Positions 9,651-21,259 of a DNA stretch of 64,000 bases are shown piece after piece. The DNA is taken from the NCBI GenBank assembly GCA_039519185.1, contig CM076849.1, forward strand, positions 81,949,289 through 82,013,288, read 5' to 3'. The notes under the pieces are model-generated. The model saw only the letters and a program-made list of their open reading frames with translations. It was not told the DNA's origin and did not search any database. Every line of letters starts with the position of its first letter. Position 1 is the stretch's first letter. Origin of the DNA: Astragalus membranaceus (Eukaryota; Streptophyta; Magnoliopsida; Fabales; Fabaceae). Both the position numbers and the translations under genes were made by a program.

Positions 9651-10581
9651 TGTGCTTTTGTTTTCTATTTTTATCATATCCTTTAGATCCAGCTATGGAG
9701 GCATTCGTAGCGGAGGATGGAACATTTTCCTCCACATCTGATGCAGGTGGCACCAGGGATGCCAATATGGTAGGTATTATGGAGTTAGGTATCTCATTGA
9801 AAGTACATGTATGTTGATAGGCAGTGTGTCTATGTCTTTAATAATCCCCATTAGGATAGATTATTTCACTAGATATTATGTTATGCTTTCAGATAGTACC
9901 TAGTAGTTTTAGTGGCGCCATATCGAGTTACTTGTTGTGTGTGTGTGTGTGAAGACGATGAATCACTTCATAAATAAGTATAATTAACAACATTGTCAAA
10001 CCCCAACAACAACAAAAATAGAAACTAAGCAAAAAATAGGACTTAGATCCTCTCCTTCCCACTAACCCTACATCTCCCTCCATCAGCTCTATCTCTCTCT
10101 TAATTCCATTTTCTCATCATTGTTTATTATTTTTTCGGATCCAAACACGGAGAGGAAGGAGGGAAGGAGATGATCCAAACACGTTTTTGGATTGTATCAT
10201 CTCCATAATGCTAGTGTAATAGGATTGAAAATTTGTTTTTGAATCCTAAACCCTATTTTTTTGCTGCGATTTTGAAGGTCTCAGCAACATGTTTCCGAGA
10301 GCGTTTCAAAACAAGAAAACTTTTGCAACACTCTCAAAAACAACTTATAGGGGTGATTCCGAAACAAGTTTCCGAATGGTCTCGGCACTTTGTAACCGAC
10401 AGTGTTGCAAAAGTTTTTTGGTTCTATATCACTTTCATCTCTCTTCATGCACCCCATCTTCCCCACGCTCATCCACCCCATATCACTTTAAAAAGTTTTT
10501 TGGTCCGACTGAATTTGTTCTAATCAAAGACTGTTGTCTTTCTTTCAATAGCACATCTTGTTCTTTTATGTGTTATATTTT
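9651..10581. other. Unassigned intergenic DNA
   Basis: No supported gene. A 60-codon minus frame (9583-9765) vaguely resembles the N-terminus of some plant hAT transposases but is too short to call. A (GT)n run lies at about 9935-9951. A 15-16 bp inverted repeat around the word TTTTGCAACAC (about 10316 and 10403) sits in the rest. Confidence 0.4.
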
Positions 10582-10924
10582 GTAGGCTTAATTGTATCCT
10601 CTATTTTTCCAAATCTACGATATTTATCCTCCTACACCACTCTTTATTTTTCGCAAACTTGGTCTTTACACATTTTTAATTGGACTTTTGTGACCTATTA
10701 ATGCTGTGGACTATTTGCACATTTAGTCTCCAACGATTGTCAATTTTGGGGAAGTAGGAGTTAAAAGTGATAGGATCTACAATATTGAGGACTAAAAGTG
10801 CAATTAAAAAAGTATAAGGACCAAATTTAAAAAAATAAATAAAGTGTGCAATTTAAAAAAAGTATAAGGACCAAATACATGAAAAAAAAAGGTTCGTGGA
10901 CTTGAAATTAGTATATTAGGCCTA
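10582..10924. mobile_element. Possible decayed MITE
   Basis: The ends read TAGGCTTAATTG and, in reverse complement, TTAGGCCTAAT, and the inside has the 'aggaccaaat/agtcctta' type of text common in legume MITEs. Terminal repeats are imperfect and no clear TSD was found. Confidence 0.4.
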
Positions 10925-10989
10925 ATTTTATTCCATACAGTTAATTTTGCTTATGAAATGAAAAATTGACACACTAATGCAAAAAAGGG

Positions 10990-11352
10990 ATTTAAAGTCA
11001 GGCGAAAAGGGGATTTAAAGTCAGGCGGGCGCTTGACTTTTATTAAGTCGACTTTGTATGTCTGGAGTTTTAAAGTCAAGCGATAGCCTGACTTCGTAAG
11101 TATGATTTAAAGTCAAGCATTTATTGCGCCTGACTTCGTAAGTATGTTTTAAAGTCAAACATTTATTCTTGCCTGACTTCGTAAGTATGATTTAAAGTCA
11201 AGCATTTATTCTTGCCTGACTTCGTAAGTATGATTTAAAGTCAAGCATTAATTATTGCCTGACTTCGTAAGTATTATTTAAGGTCAAGCTTTTATTATTG
11301 CTTGACTTCGTATGTATGATTTAAGGTCAAGCATTATTGCGCCTGACCTTAA
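10990..11352. repeat. Subterminal repeat array of CACTA copy 1 (left end)
   Basis: Two short GTCAGGCG units lie near the tip, then about seven units of 41-45 bp between 11071 and 11352. Each has AAGTCAAGC followed by GCCTGACTT, so each is an imperfect palindrome. In En/Spm-type elements such repeats bind the TNPA-like protein; that role is inference here. Confidence 0.85.
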
Positions 11353-11424
11353 AAGTTTTTTTTTTTTTTAAATTTTGGTTTAATCTATACACCCTGGTTA
11401 TACAAATTTTTCGTTAAAAAGAAG

Positions 11425-11496
11425 CGACTCCACTGGGGATCGAACCCAGATCTCTGGTTCCGTAGACCAGCGCCTTATCCATTGGGCCATGGAGTC
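11425..11496 (-). tRNA. tRNA-Arg(ACG), inside CACTA copy 1
   Basis: The minus strand folds as a standard cloverleaf: acceptor GACTCCA/TGGAGTC, D-stem GCC/GGC, anticodon stem CTGGT/ACCAG with loop CTACGGA (anticodon ACG), T-stem CTGGG/CCCAG with loop TTCGATC, discriminator G. No intron. A TTTTT run follows within a few bases, fitting a pol III terminator. The variable loop has 4 nt instead of the 5 nt in copy 2 (total 72 against 73 nt), which may slightly impair it. Position and orientation relative to the transposon end match copy 2. Confidence 0.92.
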
Positions 11497-11596
11497 ATAT
11501 ATCAGTGCTGGTTTTTGCCAATCAAAGGATCTATTCTTTATAAGGCAGTTCCACACATGAAACAGAATAAAGGGAAAACCCCACTCCAACATGTAA

Positions 11597-12273
11597 TGAC
11601 ACACTATGCATCTAAATCATAAAATTTCAGAATACAATCAATACATTAGAATATGAAAAGTGCACTATTATAAGATATTATAAAATAGATTGTCAAATTA
11701 TTCAAACACAGATTACATCAAAATTCAACATTATGCCATCAAAATTCAAAATTATAATCTTAACTTAAAAAAATTAATTGCTGAAAACATTATTGAAAAG
11801 ATAGCATAACTAGAGTTCTACCCCAAGAATTCCGGCCAGTGGTGATTACCATCTTCATCAAATCAATCAAAGCTTCAACTAAATGAACATAGCCACCAAA
11901 ATATGAGGTAAAGTTCAATTTGACCAATACATCATATGGGTTGCTGGTGTTAGATACAAAATTCTGCTCAGTGGTGCTTGCTAAAGCCTGCATCAGTAAC
12001 AAAATCAAGGCTTATATTAGAAATTTTCTCTTGTTCTTCTGATATTTATACATCATCCCTTTAGGGGTCCTTCACAATAAGATTAGGACTCAAGAAGATA
12101 GTCAAAGGAAGTCTATATAGTAAGGAACAGGATATAATACTAACCCCAATTGAGGTTACAAAATTGCAAACTGCACATTTCACGTATCTTGCTCCATACT
12201 GGTACATCAGTAGCATTCTTTATATGGAATAATGTTATCCTATTGTATAAAACTAGAACAACAGCAGATGTAA
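11597..12273 (-). other. Transposon cargo with one unrecognised exon-like block
   Basis: On the minus strand a pyrimidine-rich tract and CAG acceptor near 11997 open a frame of about 55 codons (start ALASTTEQNF, containing NPYDVLVKLNF and VHLVEALIDL). It looks like a captured exon, but I do not recognise the gene. The rest is AT-rich without features. Confidence 0.4.
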
Positions 12274-12842
12274 CCATATGGAATAATGTTATCAAGCAGC
12301 AAAATTAATAAACAACTAAATGAAAGTAACAATAAATTGATGGCAAACAAAAAATGTGGAATAATGTTCAGCTGTACTTCTATATCTTATCATATATATG
12401 CTGCATAAACAACTAAATATCATTATTTATACAAATTAGAAGAAGAAAAAGAAATTAAAGAGAAAGTGATTCTCTTAATTAAACTTCTCTTTTCCACTCT
12501 AATCAATCTGATGCCGAGAGAAAGGCTATACCATATAATAGAGTAACTTGCAATCAAGTTGCATATTCAACATCTGATGCACTAACACTCACCACCGATT
12601 CAACATGGCTCCAAGAATCTGAAATATAGGGGAAATCACAGATTGAACAGAATCTGAAATATATGAGAACATCTACTTAGGGGACTGTGATCTGCAGCTA
12701 CTTTTTCAATCAACCTGGATCCATAAAAATCTAATTAATTACTAATTAATTAACTTCTTTGCTAAGAAAATCTCACAAAAACAATAGTTAATCTAGGTAC
12801 TAGGTAATAAAATGATATGAATTAATTAGATACTTAACATAC

Positions 12843-12969
12843 CCAAGGAAGTGCTTTTCGCTCAAATGAGACAACACCTTTAGGCATATCAGAACTTATC
12901 CTTTGAAAATAGTGAATGATGCACTGGATCTTATTTTCCTGTTTTTGAGTGTAATCATCATATAGACTC
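12843..12969 (-). pseudogene. Captured PARG exon, unit 1
   Basis: A 127-bp exon with cag acceptor and gtatgt donor encodes SLYDDYTQKQENK, then CIIHYFQRI and MPKGVVSFERK. This is the segment of plant poly(ADP-ribose) glycohydrolase just before the catalytic macrodomain signature. PARG removes ADP-ribose polymers in nuclear stress and DNA-damage responses. Only this exon is recognised; the catalytic GGG-EE part is absent. A neighbouring open block (13037-13144) is of unknown origin. Confidence 0.7.
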
Positions 12970-13565
12970 CTGAAAAAGTAGAAGCATAGCTGATCTCCTG
13001 GATTTCAACAAAATTTTGTAATAACATAGCAGAACCTTTAAATGCTGCAAAGTGAAGAAACAAATCCGGGCTTTTTATGCTTGGGTTAAAGTAGTGGATA
13101 CAATTTTGCCGCAATACAAGCAGACCTGCAGAAATATGAAACAAAACTCATTAACCAATATTAGTTGAAATCCCTCAACATGATATACTTCCACTCTAAA
13201 CAATCTGATGCTGAGAGAAAGGCTATACCATATAATAGAGTAACTTGCAGTCAAGTTGGAATCTGAGCTATAAAATCTGATGCTGAGAGAAAGGCTATAC
13301 AATCTGATGCTGAGAAAGGCTACAGCAAAGGCACTGTAAACATAGGAAATGACTATGCTGCAAGGTAATGGGTTTTGGAATTTGGACTAGTTCATTATTT
13401 AGAAAAAGAAAAGAAGCTAGAATCTGAGCCTAAGATACAGAAATTTAAGACAGCAGTAAGATTTGTTTGCAGCTAATCTAAATGCAGTATATCTCATGAC
13501 TCAAAATGCACCATATCTCATGACTAAAACCTCCCACCCTCGAAAAGAAAAACGAAAATCACCAC

Positions 13566-14436
13566 CTTGGAAGTGGAATCATCATACCCATTAATAGCTT
13601 CGAGGAACCGCCAGACATTCAAACTCTGCCTCTCATCTAACGACTGTCAAAAAATATTAAAACAGACTACAATAAGCTTCAGAAAACCAGCAACCAGTTA
13701 AACCTAGTTCCTAAACGAAAACAAAATATATTACTAACCCTTCGGCATGCTTTAACTATATCTGAATCCAGTAATTGAGTACCACCTCGAATTTCCTGTC
13801 ACCACAAATAAAAATAAGAGACTCAGCCTAACACTAGAAGTAGAAAAGGGAATGCTTTTGGATAATTGGATGTAAATATACCTTGCTGAAGTACCGCCTT
13901 CAACAATAAGTCCTTTACCACACCACACATGCCATAAAAGTATAGTAAATTTGACATGACCTGCAAACATTACAAATTCGTTAGTAAAAAGTGAGATGAT
14001 GTTTTTACAAGACATGACCTTTCAGGCATAGAAAAGAGACCTTGTTGTACAACCATTAGCTCCAACATGGTTCTTTACATATTTTTTATATGGAGATTGT
14101 GATACATATTTTAATACAACGAACTACCAGATTTCCAAACTAAAGTAACTTAAATGTGTTGAGACAGGATTTTTGCCATAATGATTAAAATAAATTTATA
14201 AATGCGGTAGTTTTCAGACAAAAAAAATATAAAGCCTTAATATAAAAATAAGGAAAACTATAGATATAACGGTGTAATAAAAAATTATAAGAAAAACTCA
14301 ATGGTTATATATAAAATCCAAATCAATTTAACTTACAATTTAAACCCAAATAGGGATAAGTGATAAGAGCTGGCTTGTCTTGATCTCCATACACAGCAAC
14401 AGAGACAGAACCATAACATGTTCTGACAATATGTTC
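13566..14436 (-). pseudogene. Captured NDL (N-myc downregulated-like) exons, unit 1
   Basis: Four exon blocks on the minus strand: 14337-14436 (100 bp, contains YGDQDKPALITYP, cag acceptor and gtaagt donor), 13882-13960 (LLYFYGMCGVVKDLLL), 13740-13795 (SDIVKACRR) and 13566-13643 (NVWRFLEAING). These match the start and the later part of plant NDR-family proteins (alpha/beta-hydrolase-like; in Arabidopsis, partners of the G-protein beta subunit). The middle exons with most of the hydrolase fold are absent. An extra G in block 2 breaks the RYFSK reading that units 2 and 3 keep. The coding sense is opposite to the window but along the transposon's own 5'-3' direction. Confidence 0.82.
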
Positions 14437-15149
14437 CTGCAAAGACATACCAATCAGCAACAGAATTAAAATGAAGTTAACCAAAAGAACAGACAATAAA
14501 TTGCTTCCAATATACGACAGCCTTCTGTTTCCTCTTGATCTATCATAAGCACCTATAACAAGCAGCAAACTTGCAAATCACCATATGGAATAATGTTATC
14601 AAGCAGCAAAATTAATAAACAACTAAATGAAAGTAACAATAAATTGATGGCAAACAAAAAATGTGGAATAATGTTCAGCTGTACTTCTATATCTTATCAT
14701 ATATATGCTGCATAAACAACTAAATATCATTATTTATACAAATTAGAAGAAGAAAAAGAAATTAAAGAGAAAGTGATTCTCTTAATTAAACTTCTCTTTT
14801 CCACTCTAATCAATCTGATGCCGAGAGAAAGGCTATACCATATAATAGAGTAACTTGCAATCAAGTTGCATATTCAACATCTGATGCACTAACACTCACC
14901 ACCGATTCAACATGGCTCCAAGAATCTGAAATATAGGGGAAATCACAGATTGAACAGAATCTGAAATATATGAGAACATCTACTTAGGGGACTGTGATCT
15001 GCAGCTACTTTTTCAATCAACCTGGATCCATAAAAATCTAATTAATTACTAATTAATTAACTTCTTTGCTAAGAAAATCTCACAAAAACAATAGTTAATC
15101 TAGGTACTAGGTAATAAAATGATATGAATTAATTAGATACTTAACATAC

Positions 15150-15276
15150 CCAAGGAAGTGCTTTTCGCTCAAATGAGACAACACCTTTAGGCATATCAGA
15201 ACTTATCCTTTGAAAATAGTGAATGATGCACTGGATCTTATTTTCCTGTTTTTGAGTGTAATCATCATATAGACTC
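15150..15276 (-). pseudogene. Captured PARG exon, unit 2
   Basis: Same exon as in unit 1, shifted by 2307 bp, with no coding difference noticed. It lies downstream of the NDL blocks of its unit in the minus direction, so a transcript through the unit would join NDL to PARG exons. Confidence 0.7.
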
Positions 15277-15872
15277 CTGAAAAAGTAGAAGCATAGCTGA
15301 TCTCCTGGATTTCAACAAAATTTTGTAATAACATAGCAGAACCTTTAAATGCTGCAAAGTGAAGAAACAAATCCGGGCTTTTTATGCTTGGGTTAAAGTA
15401 GTGGATACAATTTTGCCGCAATACAAGCAGACCTGCAGAAATATGAAACAAAACTCATTAACCAATATTAGTTGAAATCCCTCAACATGATATACTTCCA
15501 CTCTAAACAATCTGATGCTGAGAGAAAGGCTATACCATATAATAGAGTAACTTGCAGTCAAGTTGGAATCTGAGCTATAAAATCTGATGCTGAGAGAAAG
15601 GCTATACAATCTGATGCTGAGAAAGGCTACAGCAAAGGCACTGTAAACATAGGAAATGACTATGCTGCAAGGTAATGGGTTTTGGAATTTGGACTAGTTC
15701 ATTATTTAGAAAAAGAAAAGAAGCTGGAATCTGAGCCTAAGATACAGAAATTTAAGACAGCAGTAAGATTTGTTTGCAGCTAATCTAAATGCAGTATATC
15801 TCATGACTCAAAATGCACCATATCTCATGACTAAAACCTCCCACCCTCGAAAAGAAAAACGAAAATCACCAC

Positions 15873-16742
15873 CTTGGAAGTGGAATCATCATACCCATTA
15901 ATAGCTTCGAGGAACCGCCAGACATTCAAACTCTGCCTCTCATCTAACGACTGTCAAAAAATATTAAAACAGACTACAATAAGCTTCAGAAAACCAGCAA
16001 CCAGTTAAACCTAGTTCCTAAACGAAAACAAAATATATTACTAACCCTTCGGCATGCTTTAACTATATCTGAATCCAGTAATTGAGTACCACCTCGAATT
16101 TCCTGTCACCACAAATAAAAATAAGAGACTCAGCCTAACACTAGAAGTAGAAAAGGGAATGCTTTTGGATAATTGGATGTAAATATACCTTGCTGAAGTA
16201 CCGCTTCAACAATAAGTCCTTTACCACACCACACATGCCATAAAAGTATAGTAAATTTGACATGACCTGCAAACATTACAAATTCGTTAGTAAAAAGTGA
16301 GATGATGTTTTTACAAGACATGACCTTTCAGGCATAGAAAAGAGACCTTGTTGTACAACCATTAGCTCCAACATGGTTCTTTACATATTTTTTATATGGA
16401 GATTGTGATACATATTTTAATACAACGAACTACCAGATTTCCAAACTAAAGTAACTTAAATGTGTTGAGACAGGATTTTTGCCATAATGATTAAAATAAA
16501 TTTATAAATGCGGTAATTTTCAGACAAATAAAATATAAAGCCTTAATATAAAAATAAGGAAAACTATAGATATAACGGTGTAATAAAAAATTATAAGAAA
16601 AACTCAACGGTTATATATAAAATCCAAATCAATTTAACTTACAATTTAAACCCAAATAGGGATAAGTGATAAGAGCTGGCTTGTCTTGATCTCCATACAC
16701 AGCAACAGAGACAGAACCATAACATGTTCTGACAATATGTTC
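15873..16742 (-). pseudogene. Captured NDL exons, unit 2
   Basis: Same four blocks as unit 1, shifted by 2306-2307 bp: 16643-16742, about 16189-16266, 16047-16102 and 15873-15950. Block 2 here keeps the family reading ending LLKRYFSK in frame at its donor, unlike unit 1. Still a fragment, since the central exons are missing. Splice borders are intact, so it could be spliced if the transposon is transcribed. Confidence 0.82.
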
Positions 16743-17455
16743 CTGCAAAGACATACCAATCAGCAACAGAATTAAAATGAAGTTAACCAAAAGAACAGAC
16801 AATAAATTGCTTCCAATATACGACAGCCTTCTGTTTCCTCTTGATCTATCATAAGCACCTATAACAAGCAGCAAACTTGCAAATCACCATATGGAATAAT
16901 GTTATCAAGCAGCAAAATTAATAAACAACTAAATGAAAGTAACAATAAATTGATGGCAAACAAAAAATGTGGAATAATGTTCAGCTGTACTTCTATATCT
17001 TATCATATATATGCTGCATAAACAACTAAATATCATTATTTATACAAATTAGAAGAAGAAAAAGAAATTAAAGAGAAAGTGATTCTCTTAATTAAACTTC
17101 TCTTTTCCACTCTAATCAATCTGATGCCGAGAGAAAGGCTATACCATATAATAGAGTAACTTGCAATCAAGTTGCATATTCAACATCTGATGCACTAACA
17201 CTCACCACCGATTCAACATGGCTCCAAGAATCTGAAATATAGGGGAAATCACAGATTGAACAGAATCTGAAATATATGAGAACATCTACTTAGGGGACTG
17301 TGATCTGCAGCTACTTTTTCAATCAACCTGGATCCATAAAAATCTAATTAATTACTAATTAATTAACTTCTTTGCTAAGAAAATCTCACAAAAACAATAG
17401 TTAATCTAGGTACTAGGTAATAAAATGATATGAATTAATTAGATACTTAACATAC

Positions 17456-17582
17456 CCAAGGAAGTGCTTTTCGCTCAAATGAGACAACACCTTTAGGCAT
17501 ATCAGAACTTATCCTTTGAAAATAGTGAATGATGCACTGGATCTTATTTTCCTGTTTTTGAGTGTAATCATCATATAGACTC
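17456..17582 (-). pseudogene. Captured PARG exon, unit 3
   Basis: Same exon as in units 1 and 2, shifted by 4613 bp from unit 1, with splice borders intact. Confidence 0.7.
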
Positions 17583-18178
17583 CTGAAAAAGTAGAAGCAT
17601 AGCTGATCTCCTGGATTTCAACAAAATTTTGTAATAACATAGCAGAACCTTTAAATGCTGCAAAGTGAAGAAACAAATCCGGGCTTTTTATGCTTGGGTT
17701 AAAGTAGTGGATACAATTTTGCCGCAATACAAGCAGACCTGCAGAAATATGAAACAAAACTCATTAACCAATATTAGTTGAAATCCCTCAACATGATATA
17801 CTTCCACTCTAAACAATCTGATGCTGAGAGAAAGGCTATACCATATAATAGAGTAACTTGCAGTCAAGTTGGAATCTGAGCTATAAAATCTGATGCTGAG
17901 AGAAAGGCTATACAATCTGATGCTGAGAAAGGCTACAGCAAAGGCACTGTAAACATAGGAAATGACTATGCTGCAAGGTAATGGGTTTTGGAATTTGGAC
18001 TAGTTCATTATTTAGAAAAAGAAAAGAAGCTGGAATCTGAGCCTAAGATACAGAAATTTAAGACAGCAGTAAGATTTGTTTGCAGCTAATCTAAATGCAG
18101 TATATCTCATGACTCAAAATGCACCATATCTCATGACTAAAACCTCCCACCCTCGAAAAGAAAAACGAAAATCACCAC

Positions 18179-19048
18179 CTTGGAAGTGGAATCATCATAC
18201 CCATTAATAGCTTCGAGGAACCGCCAGACATTCAAACTCTGCCTCTCATCTAACGACTGTCAAAAAATATTAAAACAGACTACAATAAGCTTCAGAAAAC
18301 CAGCAACCAGTTAAACCTAGTTCCTAAACGAAAACAAAATATATTACTAACCCTTCGGCATGCTTTAACTATATCTGAATCCAGTAATTGAGTACCACCT
18401 CGAATTTCCTGTCACCACAAATAAAAATAAGAGACTCAGCCTAACACTAGAAGTAGAAAAGGGAATGCTTTTGGATAATTGGATGTAAATATACCTTGCT
18501 GAAGTACCGCTTCAACAATAAGTCCTTTACCACACCACACATGCCATAAAAGTATAGTAAATTTGACATGACCTGCAAACATTACAAATTCGTTAGTAAA
18601 AAGTGAGATGATGTTTTTACAAGACATGACCTTTCAGGCATAGAAAAGAGACCTTGTTGTACAACCATTAGCTCCAACATGGTTCTTTACATATTTTTTA
18701 TATGGAGATTGTGATACATATTTTAATACAACGAACTACCAGATTTCCAAACTAAAGTAACTTAAATGTGTTGAGACAGGATTTTTGCCATAATGATTAA
18801 AATAAATTTATAAATGCGGTAATTTTCAGACAAATAAAATATAAAGCCTTAATATAAAAATAAGGAAAACTATAGATATAACGGTGTAATAAAAAATTAT
18901 AAGAAAAACTCAACGGTTATATATAAAATCCAAATCAATTTAACTTACAATTTAAACCCAAATAGGGATAAGTGATAAGAGCTGGCTTGTCTTGATCTCC
19001 ATACATAGCAACAGAGACAGAACCATAACATGTTCTGACAATATGTTC
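18179..19048 (-). pseudogene. Captured NDL exons, unit 3
   Basis: Same blocks as unit 2, a further 2306 bp along: 18949-19048, about 18495-18572, 18353-18408 and 18179-18256. One substitution changes Val to Met in VSVAMYGDQ. This is the unit closest to the CT-rich leader and would be the first NDL block in a transcript starting at the 20145 end. Confidence 0.82.
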
Positions 19049-19194
19049 CTGCAAAGACATACCAATCAGCAACAGAACTAAAATGAAGTTAACCAAAAGA
19101 ACAGACAATAAATTGCTTCCAATATACGACAGCCTTCTGTTTCCTCTTGATCTATCATAAGCACCTATAACAAGCAGCAAACTTGCAAATCACC

Positions 19195-19860
19195 TCTCCA
19201 CAAGCAGATCTTCGTAGATCTGCAATCAGAATCAAGATTCAGAAGGTTAGGGTTTTGTGTTCGTAGCAAAACCGAAACCGAAACTGAAAAAGGTTAAATC
19301 AGTGTTTAAAAATTATTAGGGTTTTCAACTGTGAGAAGCAGAGAAGAGTTTTGAGAAGGAAGAAGTATTATACCTGTTCGTTCTGTTGGAAGAGACCTTC
19401 GCTGAGAACGGCGACGGCGACGACGACGGCGACGGCAACAGCAACAGCGACGCCGACGGTGAGAACGGCGTGAGGGAGAGGACACCGTGAGAACGGCGTG
19501 AGGGAGTGGAAACGGTGAGAACGACGTGCGTGAAACGGTGAGAACGACGTGCGTGAGGGAAAGGAAACGGTGAGGAGGAAACGGTGAGGGAGAAGAAACG
19601 GTGATCTCTGAGAGTGAGAAGGCGTGCGTGAGGGAGAGGAAACGGTGAGGGAGAGGAGTTCTGAGTTCTCTGTAGTGATGAAGGATCAGAGAGAAGATGA
19701 AGGATTAGGGTTCTGTGAGAGTGAGAATGGAGAGGAGAGGAGAGGAGAGGAGAGGAGTGTTCGTGAGATTGTGAGAGTGAATGTTTGAGAATGAGAGTGA
19801 GAGGCTCTGAGAGTGATTTTTTTTCTTTCTATTTTTGGACTTTAGAGGTCAAGCGCGAAT
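19195..19860 (-). promoter_or_regulatory. Leader region of CACTA copy 1 (CT-rich, possible first exons)
   Basis: Read on the minus strand, a CT-rich run with TCTCC repeats (about 19735-19760) is followed by low-complexity CCGTCGCC codons. An exon-like end CAGAACGAACAG with a gtataa donor lies near 19373. A short exon follows, with cag acceptor and gtgatt donor (about 19195-19222). This resembles a plant 5' UTR plus first exons placed behind the terminal repeats, as in the other CACTA copy. No TATA box was pinned down. Confidence 0.45.
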
Positions 19861-20145
19861 AGAAGCATGACGTCTAAAGTATTAGAACAGAAGAAAAAAA
19901 ATGCACCCCTAATTACAAGTTTGCCACCGTGTCACTTATGTAGTCAGGCGCTTACACGCCTGACTTCTAAAGTCTAATTTTTTCCTATTTTTTCACTTTA
20001 GAAGTCAGGCGTGTATCCCGCTTGACTTTAAAACTCGCGAGTTTTGCCTCTTAATTACAAGTTTGCCACCGTGTCTACTTACGTAGTCAGGCATTTGAGC
20101 GTCTGACTTTAAATGTCTAATTCTAATCTCATTTTTGCACCAGTG
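19845..20145. repeat. Subterminal repeats of CACTA copy 1 (right end)
   Basis: Several units with GTCAAGCG, GTCAGGCG and CTGACTTC cores spaced 30-70 bp, interleaved with 'caccgtgtcact'-type spacers. This end is more irregular than the left end. Its outermost 120 bp match the 31536 end of copy 2, which pairs the ends unambiguously. Confidence 0.8.
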
Positions 20146-20148
20146 ACA

Positions 20149-20394
20149 TTGACTATTATATTGTTAAAAAGAAACCTCCGTCACATTTGTTTCATTTACT
20201 TTTGATTCATTCGTCTCACCATTTAGTTGATTTCTTCTCATTTCAATAAAAAAGTAGTTGATTTCTTCATTAAATCCCTTATACCCTCTCACAATTTTCT
20301 ACTTTTCTTCTAAGTTGGGAGTAATAAAAACATTCATTCTCCAACTTGAAGGGGAGTGTTAGGATTCTAAATATTTTCTCTTAAGAGAAGTAGT
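20149..20394 (+). other. Flank of CACTA 1 with copia-type polypurine/LTR start scrap
   Basis: Mostly unassigned. Near 20340-20357 the text CAACTTGAAGGGGAG followed by TGTTAGGATTC looks like the polypurine tract and 3' LTR start of a copia element, cut off at 20394. Confidence 0.35.
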
Positions 20395-21077
20395 TGTTGT
20401 GTTTTGTTGAAAAACAAAGGATATTTCAAAAGTAGAACCACGTGGATCGCTTTCGCTCATAGAACTACGTGGATCGTTAGTGCTCATAGAACCACGTGGA
20501 TCTCTAGCGTACCCACGCAGGTCTATAATGAGATATTAATTTTATACTTATTTTTGGTTTTATGTTAGCCTATCCGAAAAATGCTCAGTTTAAGCTACGT
20601 TTGGTCAAATTGATTTGCAAAATAAATATGTAACAACAAATTGATGTTGCTTTATTTCTCAACGGCTATAATGACATTTTATTAATTCATTCCACTTGAT
20701 TTCGTAACAGACTTATAATGACATTTTATTTCCCAACGGCTATTTTCATTAATCCGTTTTATTTTGTAACCTACAGTTTATGGCAATTCATTTCATAACT
20801 GATATTTTCATTTTCGGTTTTTCTTTGGCTTCAAATGTTGATGGAGCGTTTGCTTCATCACTTAGATATGTAGCCTATAAAAAGATAGTCGAGTAGCTAT
20901 TGATACATATCCGAAAATCACTTCCTCTCTTCGATATAAACACTCCTGGGTTCATTTCCTGTCAGTCTGTTCTTGCCAGTTCGAAATCCTCTTTCGCTAT
21001 TGCGCTAGAAACGAGCCGGTTGTACCTCGGGGAATTTGCATTGTAGAGGCGGATAAATTCTTCAAGGCGCATCGAAA
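20395..21077 (+). repeat. Copia-type LTR copy (left)
   Basis: Starts TGTTGTGTTTTGTTG and matches the LTR at 51490 throughout, at roughly 94% over the part compared. It contains three short repeats with G-box-like ACGTGG near its start. The exact 3' end is not fixed; similarity to the right copy stops around 21077. No primer-binding site follows, so it may be a solo or truncated LTR rather than the partner of the 49885 element. Confidence 0.65.
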
Positions 21078-21259
21078 GAATCCTTCCTTTTCATTCTCTT
21101 TTACTAGGGCTTCCCCGCGTCCACCAGGAGTCCGGGTTGTTCTAGAAACATGTCAACACGTTTCGGTTTAACATTAAACATTCCAGTCTATTCATTCATT
21201 CCCGGTAGAGAAGCAAAGGAGATTAGAGATTTGTGATATCTTCAATTCAATTCGTAGAT

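Larger units (their letters stand above)
12274..19192 (-). repeat. Three tandem copies of a 2.3-kb captured-gene unit
   Basis: Unit starts at 12274, 14581 and 16887 (periods 2307 and 2306), with the third unit ending at 19192. The copies are nearly identical. Copies 2 and 3 share several differences from copy 1 (for example A to G at about 15726/18032, and loss of one G in an NDL exon), so they separated last. Each unit carries exon pieces of an NDR/NDL-family gene and of a PARG-like gene, all on the minus strand with usable GT/AG borders. Confidence 0.93.
10972..20145 (-). mobile_element. Non-autonomous CACTA transposon, copy 1
   Basis: The left end starts CACTAATGCAAAAAA. The right end, in reverse complement, starts CACTGGTGCAAAAA. 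Both are flanked by the trinucleotide ACA (10969-10971 and 20146-20148), the 3-bp TSD expected for CACTA (En/Spm) elements. Both ends carry subterminal repeats with the core GTCAGGC/GTCAAGC. No transposase-like frame was seen in 9.17 kb. The cargo is a tRNA-Arg gene near the left end and a tandem array of captured exons. Compared with copy 2 it lies in the opposite orientation; read on the minus strand its 5' side is the 20145 end. Confidence 0.9.

Noticed and set aside
9583..9765. Possible hAT transposase N-terminus
   Set aside because: Only a faint compositional likeness over about 30 residues; no BED finger or catalytic domain follows.
10990..11352. CRISPR-like regularly spaced repeats
   Set aside because: Units are palindromic subterminal repeats of a CACTA transposon with terminal CACTA and TSD; no unique spacers or cas genes, and the genome is a plant.
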